A stretch of 64,000 nucleotides of DNA. It comes from Heterobilharzia americana (Eukaryota > Platyhelminthes > Trematoda > Strigeidida > Schistosomatidae). The DNA lies in contig OX104132.1 in the NCBI GenBank assembly GCA_944470555.2, positions 18,733,755 through 18,797,754 on the forward strand. Direction: 5' to 3'. Below the pieces are notes generated by a model. The model searched no databases and was not told the DNA's origin. It worked only from the letters and a program-made list of their open reading frames with translations. Positions 53,518 to 60,755 of the stretch are shown one piece after another. A program made the position numbers and the translations under genes. Position 1 is the first letter of the stretch. Every line of letters begins with the position of its first letter.

Positions 53518-56500
53518 TAATCTCTTGAGAGTGCATTCACGATTCCAGATTTGAACTGATGATTCTACATGTTACCTATTTCTTGATAAATTATTTAGAT
53601 CAGTTGAAAATATTACGAATTTCTGTAAGCATCTGTTGTAAAACTAGGCTATCTCGTTCACCTACAAGCAAAATTTAAACTAATCACTCTTTGGAAATGA
53701 ATATCTGTACTGAAATATGTTAGGAATGAATACCCATGAATTTGCTTATGAAGGCACTAAAACCATATCAAATACTTTCACTATTTCCCTGAAAGAAACT
53801 TTCCCTGAAATAATGTCCATCGCAAACTATATACTAATGTTATAGTACTCAGGGAAATATCATTTTCTGAGTGTGTGAATAGTTGTAAATCTGAATACTT
53901 TAATCATATCCTAATATACTGAATAATCGAAGTGGAAAATAAAGATTTAGAACGTTTATACTCCTTGTAAAAGTACACTGAATAATACTGGTGTACATGC
54001 TCGACTACTAATTTTCGGACCTTAAAACCACTTTACTAGAAATGATTCTAAAATTCCTCTTAAAATGTAAATAACTAGCAATTGAAATATCCTAGCCGAA
54101 CAACTATAAGTTTAAGAAAAAGCAACTATTTTTAATTATATCGGTCTTGCTCACTGCTTTCACATGACAAGGGACATTTCAGAAAAGTAAGAGGGAGGAA
54201 AGCGAATGTCCGGCGCTATCACCTGGGAGTTTGCCTAGTAAAGTTGGAAAACCGTAACACCAAACTAGCTGAGCAAATGGGTTCCGCGATCCAGAACACT
54301 TGTATAGGGAACGCGATGCCTGGTGGTCAAAATGCACGAGTGAGATGGAAGCATCAATAGTTGAAAGCTGTTTCAGCTCATCCGAACCACTGGCACTTAG
54401 AAGCCTAGTGTCAACCAGACGGTCTGTGAAGGAGATGGTGCGCCGATCACCAGCTTTCACAGATACTTGGAATGCGAAGTCTATTGCTCCAGCAATATTG
54501 ACCTTCAGCGTTTATGCCCATATGTGGTTTAAACTGACCCACCTAAGAAGGCCGAGACCGAGAGGAAACTCAAGGGAACTAAAGCGCCATCGGCACTCAT
54601 CTCAAACAGCTTACGTCTCTCCTTAGAATGGAGGTGACACTATAGCCAGGGGACTGAGAATGTTGTTTCAGACGAAATGGCTGACGGGTGATATTCCATC
54701 ATTCTGAAATGAAACCATTGTTGTACCTATCACTGCAGATTGTCCACGAGGTGTGTGATAACCGTCGGGCTATCAGTCCGCTACCAGCAGCGTCTAAAAC
54801 ATTGTCCATTATAGTAAGTCTTACACTCTTCAAAACACGTGAAAACATCCGCAAAGATCCTTATTTCGTTCAAGCCGTGGATGCATTGATCATGTGTTCA
54901 CCCTCCATCAAATGCTCAAACACCACCATACACATTGTAAGCCATCACCGTGTTTCCCGATATCAAGGCTGCTTTCATTCCGTAAAGCAGGGTTGTGTTC
55001 TGGTCAATTACCGTTATCTTCGAATTCTATCAAAACACCTAATGTGTTCATTAGTTAGTTACTAGGGTGTAACCAGTTACTTTTTGTCTAGCCCTAAGAG
55101 CTGGCTGAATTCTATCGATCAGTTTTTGACGTGGTTACCAGGTTAGGAGACCCACTGTTGTGCTGCACTTTGATTGGTGTTCGTTGGTTGGATACCATCA
55201 CCAGGAACTCTTGGACTTGGGTTTTGTCTTTGTTGGCACTCGTCAGCAAGGCGTATCGGCAACTTCAAGGGAACTGATATTTTGTCTTGGATTTGAACCC
55301 GTGCCACACTTTACTGAAAAGTCTCAACAAATGGAGAACCAAGGTCCAGGGCTTCCTGATAATTATTCCCGACCATCGAAACCAACAATATACGAATTTC
55401 TAAAGTACGATGGTGCACGTTCGAGTGTGATGGAGATCCTCATTCATTGAGTGAAGTCGTTTTAAAATACCGGCTTCAGCGGTTTGAACATATTTTTTAA
55501 ATAGTACTGATGGAATCCGGGACGTGCATTTCACCTGATTTGAGACTCATCAGGCGGATGTGCCTGGCTTCCAATAGGTGATTTTGTTCCCGTTGGGAAT
55601 CGGACTCAGGACCTGTCACGCCAAATCCCGAAGCGTTATTTACTAAGTTACTGAGTCACTATAGCCGCTCATTGTGCGTTATCCATCATTGCTATCAAAG
55701 TGAAATAACCGACAATATCGAGGTATCTATGCACTAGTCCATATGACAATAACGGTTGATCAATTTGATCCAAACATCGAATAAGAATTACAAGTTGTCA
55801 CATATTGTAAATGTTTTCTTACTAGCGCACTTCTTACTACCCATATTGTACCTAGTTTTTGTTTAAAATACATATGTAAATGATGATATAAGTGAAAAGT
55901 GTCAGCTTGATGTATTTTTTCTGTTTGTTTGTTTTTTCGGTGTTTTATGCCTAACATAGGCCTGCATTATTGCATTTACTACACAATTTATTGATCGATG
56001 CGTATATCAACATTCTTACAGTCCAGATGGAAGCATGAAAGGTTTTGTGAATTTCACTCTTTCCTATATGTCAACAAATCGTTTTAATATCCCAACTAAT
56101 GAAACTTATTGCAGGTATTTTAATTATATCAGATATCTTTTCTTAAATAGAAACTATTGTTATTCTGTGTACGATTGCATTAAAGTATGTGGAGATAGAT
56201 GTTTTCATTGTATTTTGATGTTATCTCTTAATCCATGCACAATTTTCTAATCCCAATTTCCTTACCTAACTTCAAAATATTTATTACTTTTATGTACTAA
56301 AATTGTAAAGTTTACATTTAAGGGCGAATATTTTTGTCAGACTGATATTACTGTGGGATGCCCCTTTGATCCCTTTTTCAGCCAATATTTATATGTCGTA
56401 TGTTGAAAAGTTATCTGAAGACTTAATCGAAAAGGTTAGATTTTATAAAAGATATGTGAATGATATCCTAATCACAAGCGGTAATCCATGTTGTGCTACT

Positions 56501-59500
56501 TTAGCTCTGAATTGAATGAACGAAGTACAAATTAGTATATCTTTGACAAGTGTAGAAGACAACAGCAACTGCTTATCTCTCTTCGATGTGGTGATTAATC
56601 GACGGGAACATGGTTAAAAATAAAACGATCTATCTACAGAAAGCCTAGGTGGACAGGGTGGTATTTAAATTATCACAGTTTCTGTACGGTTCATTACAAA
56701 AGAAGTTTTATGAGTGTTTACTTAATCAATGTACTATTCATCGTCTCCAACTTCAGTGTAGTAGTATACTTTCATCAAGTTATGCTTACTGTTAGATTAT
56801 TGCTGGATTGTAAATCAAATTATCATGGATGTCAAAGGAATCTGGATACACAACGCGTTCAAAACATTTTCGGTTTCATATCTTATTATTACTATTTTCT
56901 GTGTTTTCTGTAATTGGAAATCCTCTCCTGTTATTCTGTAGACGGTAGACTGATTCAAGAAGTCGGTTTCAACCACTTTCACAGCAGCAGGAATCTTTCA
57001 GAGCTTTGGAGATTGTTTTTTTTCAGTGGCATATGGTACACACATAAGTATTCATCTTTTCGATTGGTATAGTCTGTAAGAAAGTAGTTTTCGTCACGGA
57101 TTGAAATCAGTCGGAGAACCATTGAAAACCTGGGAGCACTGGACAGTTGCTTCTGCCAAGTATGGAAGTTCTGTTAGGGTTAAACAGCTGTCTTGTGCCC
57201 CCAGATTTTTATTAACTCGTTAACTGGTGTCAACCTGAGATGAATATCGCTTTCAAACCACCAATAGTCTATCAGGTTAGTCAGTCAACATAAGCAGAAA
57301 CATGATTTTAATTAGAGGCTAATGGAATAACAGAGATACCGACACACGATGGTTATTCTACTTTTCGACAGCACAAAATGAGAGTTGATCAACAGAAGTT
57401 TATAAATTAACTCAAAGAACGAGATGAGTTGACAAGTAACGTATAGGCCTACAATTATGTAACATTCAAATCTAACGTGAAAGTTTCACTTTACGAGTTT
57501 ATCAATACCCAGTTGGGTTATGGTTACCCACTCCTGAGTAGTCCTATACTAGGACGAAACAGTTGTCTTCTGCTCCCAGGTTTTCAGTGTTTCTCCGACT
57601 GATGTCAGTTCATGATGAATATCAACCTGAAATCAATGAATAAATCCCCACAAACCTCTAAAGGGAATAATTCTAGTACTCATTGGTGACTCGCTTCGAG
57701 AGGTAATTCCTGAATTTCTAATGAGTAGTCGTGACCGGTGGGCCCAACCAAGTCGGACATGAGGACATTTGGATGGAGGTCGCGGTATATTGCGAACTGA
57801 TAGAAGTAGGAAATATGGACCATTTGATCCCGACCCAGTGGCTCTGTGGTAGTGCACTGGCTTTGGAACTGAAGGTCTTAGGCTTTTTCCCTGGTGGGGT
57901 CATAGGTGCGCACTGCCAAGTGGTCCCAGGTTTCCAATTTTTCTCCAACTGATTTCAGTCTATGATGACTACCAACCTGAAATCAGTAACTTTTGCTGGA
58001 GCAGTTGTCATTTATTGGAAGTCGTAACCAAGACCCGTATGAGAATTTAAATACTCTTTTGAATAGTCAACTACACTCTCACTGTTACACAGAATGTAGT
58101 TCATATGATTCCATATTAGATTGTTGATTCGATGTAGCATACAGTGATACATACATCGATGTAGTTTATATGATTACTTGCAACTATACGTAGTGCCTTT
58201 GAGCAGTAAATTTTCGACTTTGATATCAACAAATACATCAAATTGATTTCAGTTATCAGTTATTAGACATCAGATTTGATATATATATATATTATTGATG
58301 AATAGTGACTAACAGTGGAATTCAGTCTGCGTGTTTCTTCCTATCTAGGACTGGTCAGCTAGAGATGTACCTGCCTTGTTTCATACAAATATTTCACGTA
58401 TGATTGATGAAAACTTAGTGAAGAACGTTTCCAAGCTACCACTAAAACAATGTATCATATTTGTGGTTACTTTTCTGTTTTCATCTTACATCACGACTAT
58501 GTGTAACTATTATTCTTATTCTATCCTTTTTATTTAATTTTCAGATATGATGCCTATCGTTCTGCACCGTGGTCTGTAGAGCCTTATGTTCTCACTGCAG
58601 TATATTATCATGTTTTAGCAGCTAAATTTATTTTCGTTTTTGCTTTTGAAGTAAGTTGACCGTTGAAAGAAAAATCAGAAGAATTATTTTGTTTGTCACT
58701 ATCCTTTTGTAAACTTCAATTATCTTACTCACTTACATGTCTGAAGTTAGCAAACTCATAGGTTTATTCAATTTTGGCAGGCTGATAAGTATAACTGAAA
58801 TGAATATGACCATTACAAGTCATACTCTTCTATAAAAACACCGCCTATGACTAAAGTGTGTTGGGATACACTTCAGCAGTATGCACTGTAGGCCGTTCTC
58901 CGATAAACAACGCAGGATTTAAATGAGTAAGCTTTAGAACTGTGGCACCTTAGATATGGCACTCTACTTTCATACATTAAATCACGGTTCCACCTATCCA
59001 ACATTGATCAATCAGGTAACATATCATAAGTTTTACACAATAAGAGTGGCTGATAGCCAACTGCACAAACCTGTACGTTTTTACTGGGTTGTAGTAACAA
59101 CTGTACTGATTTGGACTTGGACAATAGTTGATATTTAATGATTGTTACTGTTAGCTTCGACAGAATGTTATCAGTATCCTGTGATACTTTTCTACGGTTT
59201 AAGCTATTGTTGTCATCTTAATGTAGTAGAAAGAAAACTGTTTTATAAGGTTAGCATTATAAGATGAAATAATGTAACTAGACGCTGAAGCACGCTTTCA
59301 AGAATACAGAACTACTTTCGTACATGCTTATGTTAGTATGGTTTTTTTTCAAATTTATGTAACTGGTATACAGCTTCGTGTACTTAGTTATCATCCGCAG
59401 GATTATTTTACTGATGGTAATAACACCACCTGACTGTTGAAATGGCAAGTTTCATACGAAGTAAATTAACGATACCTTTCATGTCTAGCTGAAATCGGTT

Positions 59501-60697
59501 CAATAAGCAATAGAAGTCAAAATATACTGAGCTTTTATTCTTAGTGATGGTCAGCGTGAATTCAAATTGAAATCTTTGATTGAAAATATACACTGCTGAC
59601 ATAACCTGAACTAGGAGCAATAACTGCTTAGCGCTTCCATGTTTTGCACCCCTGCTCCAATCAACTTCATGTCATGAATACTCTCATCTTTAAAATGATA
59701 TCATATTACCAACCTTCATTATTTGTTATACGTGCTGATGATGGCAGTTACTATGTATGATACGAATTCAAGTTCCAATAAGTGATTAGTTACGTATTTA
59801 GACTATTCAACTTTGTTGTTTAAACCCAGTACTGTATCCTTTAATAGGAGGCCAGGTGGTTGGTATTCATCTGCTCTAAAATTGCAACTGAATTCTCACC
59901 TTTAATTAAAACTATGAACTTAAGAAGTGATATATACATGCATGGATAATGATTTTCTGATGGCAGTTAGTTGCTACTTTGATGTAGGGATCGGTCTTGC
60001 ATAATGCAATAACGCAATAAACTATGCTGACGAGAACATTTTCTCCTTCGGATCATAATCTAACAGAAGTCTGTTGGATAGGGGTAAGAAAAATAGCAGT
60101 TACCTCCACAGTTTTCATCATCATTCAAAGACCACTAATCATTTCTAATTGACACATCATCTTCGAGTGGAATTCAGATTGATCAAACTGTACAGTTGGC
60201 AGTTTAGTACCTGATTCATACTCTGAGTTTCATTAACTGGAAATTTCAGCCTAAAGTGTTTCATGGTATACGGAAACTTATCTTTTGTCATTATGCAAAC
60301 TGTTTCTGTCATAGAAGACTCAGTTTTTTTCACCAACTACAACTCGATAAGCACTGAGATCAACTCAATTACTCGCTGGATTCGGCTTCGATAGTTTTAC
60401 TTCTAATAATTTCTTGAATTTACCATTTCAAAGCTGTCAAATACAATATTTATTTAACTGAAGTCGACTTGTAATGATTACTTCTGAATGATCCATATTT
60501 CAGCCTTTGAAGGAACATGAATTTCATTGATACTATGGATACCCCTTGCTGATGAGTTTGAATAAGCTTCCTACGAATCGACTCACTGTACTTAAATGTA
60601 TCCCAGTGCATCGTAATATCTTGCTACTTAGTTGGACGATCTACATTACTAGTAGATGAATTAGCATTTAACGACCAACTCGCGTATACTCTATTAC

Positions 60698-60755
<58 letters not shown>

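Noticed and set aside
53520..53560. Helix 9 anoctamin exon (GCATTCACGATTCCAGA, reading A-F-T-I-P-D)
   Set aside because: A stop follows at once and there is no acceptor; the true segment is at 55960.
56023..56114. Shorter form of exon 11 using the better-looking TTCTTACAG acceptor
   Set aside because: It drops the conserved A-F-T...V-Y helix end and gives a phase that does not match exon 10. The upstream acceptor at 55959 fits both.
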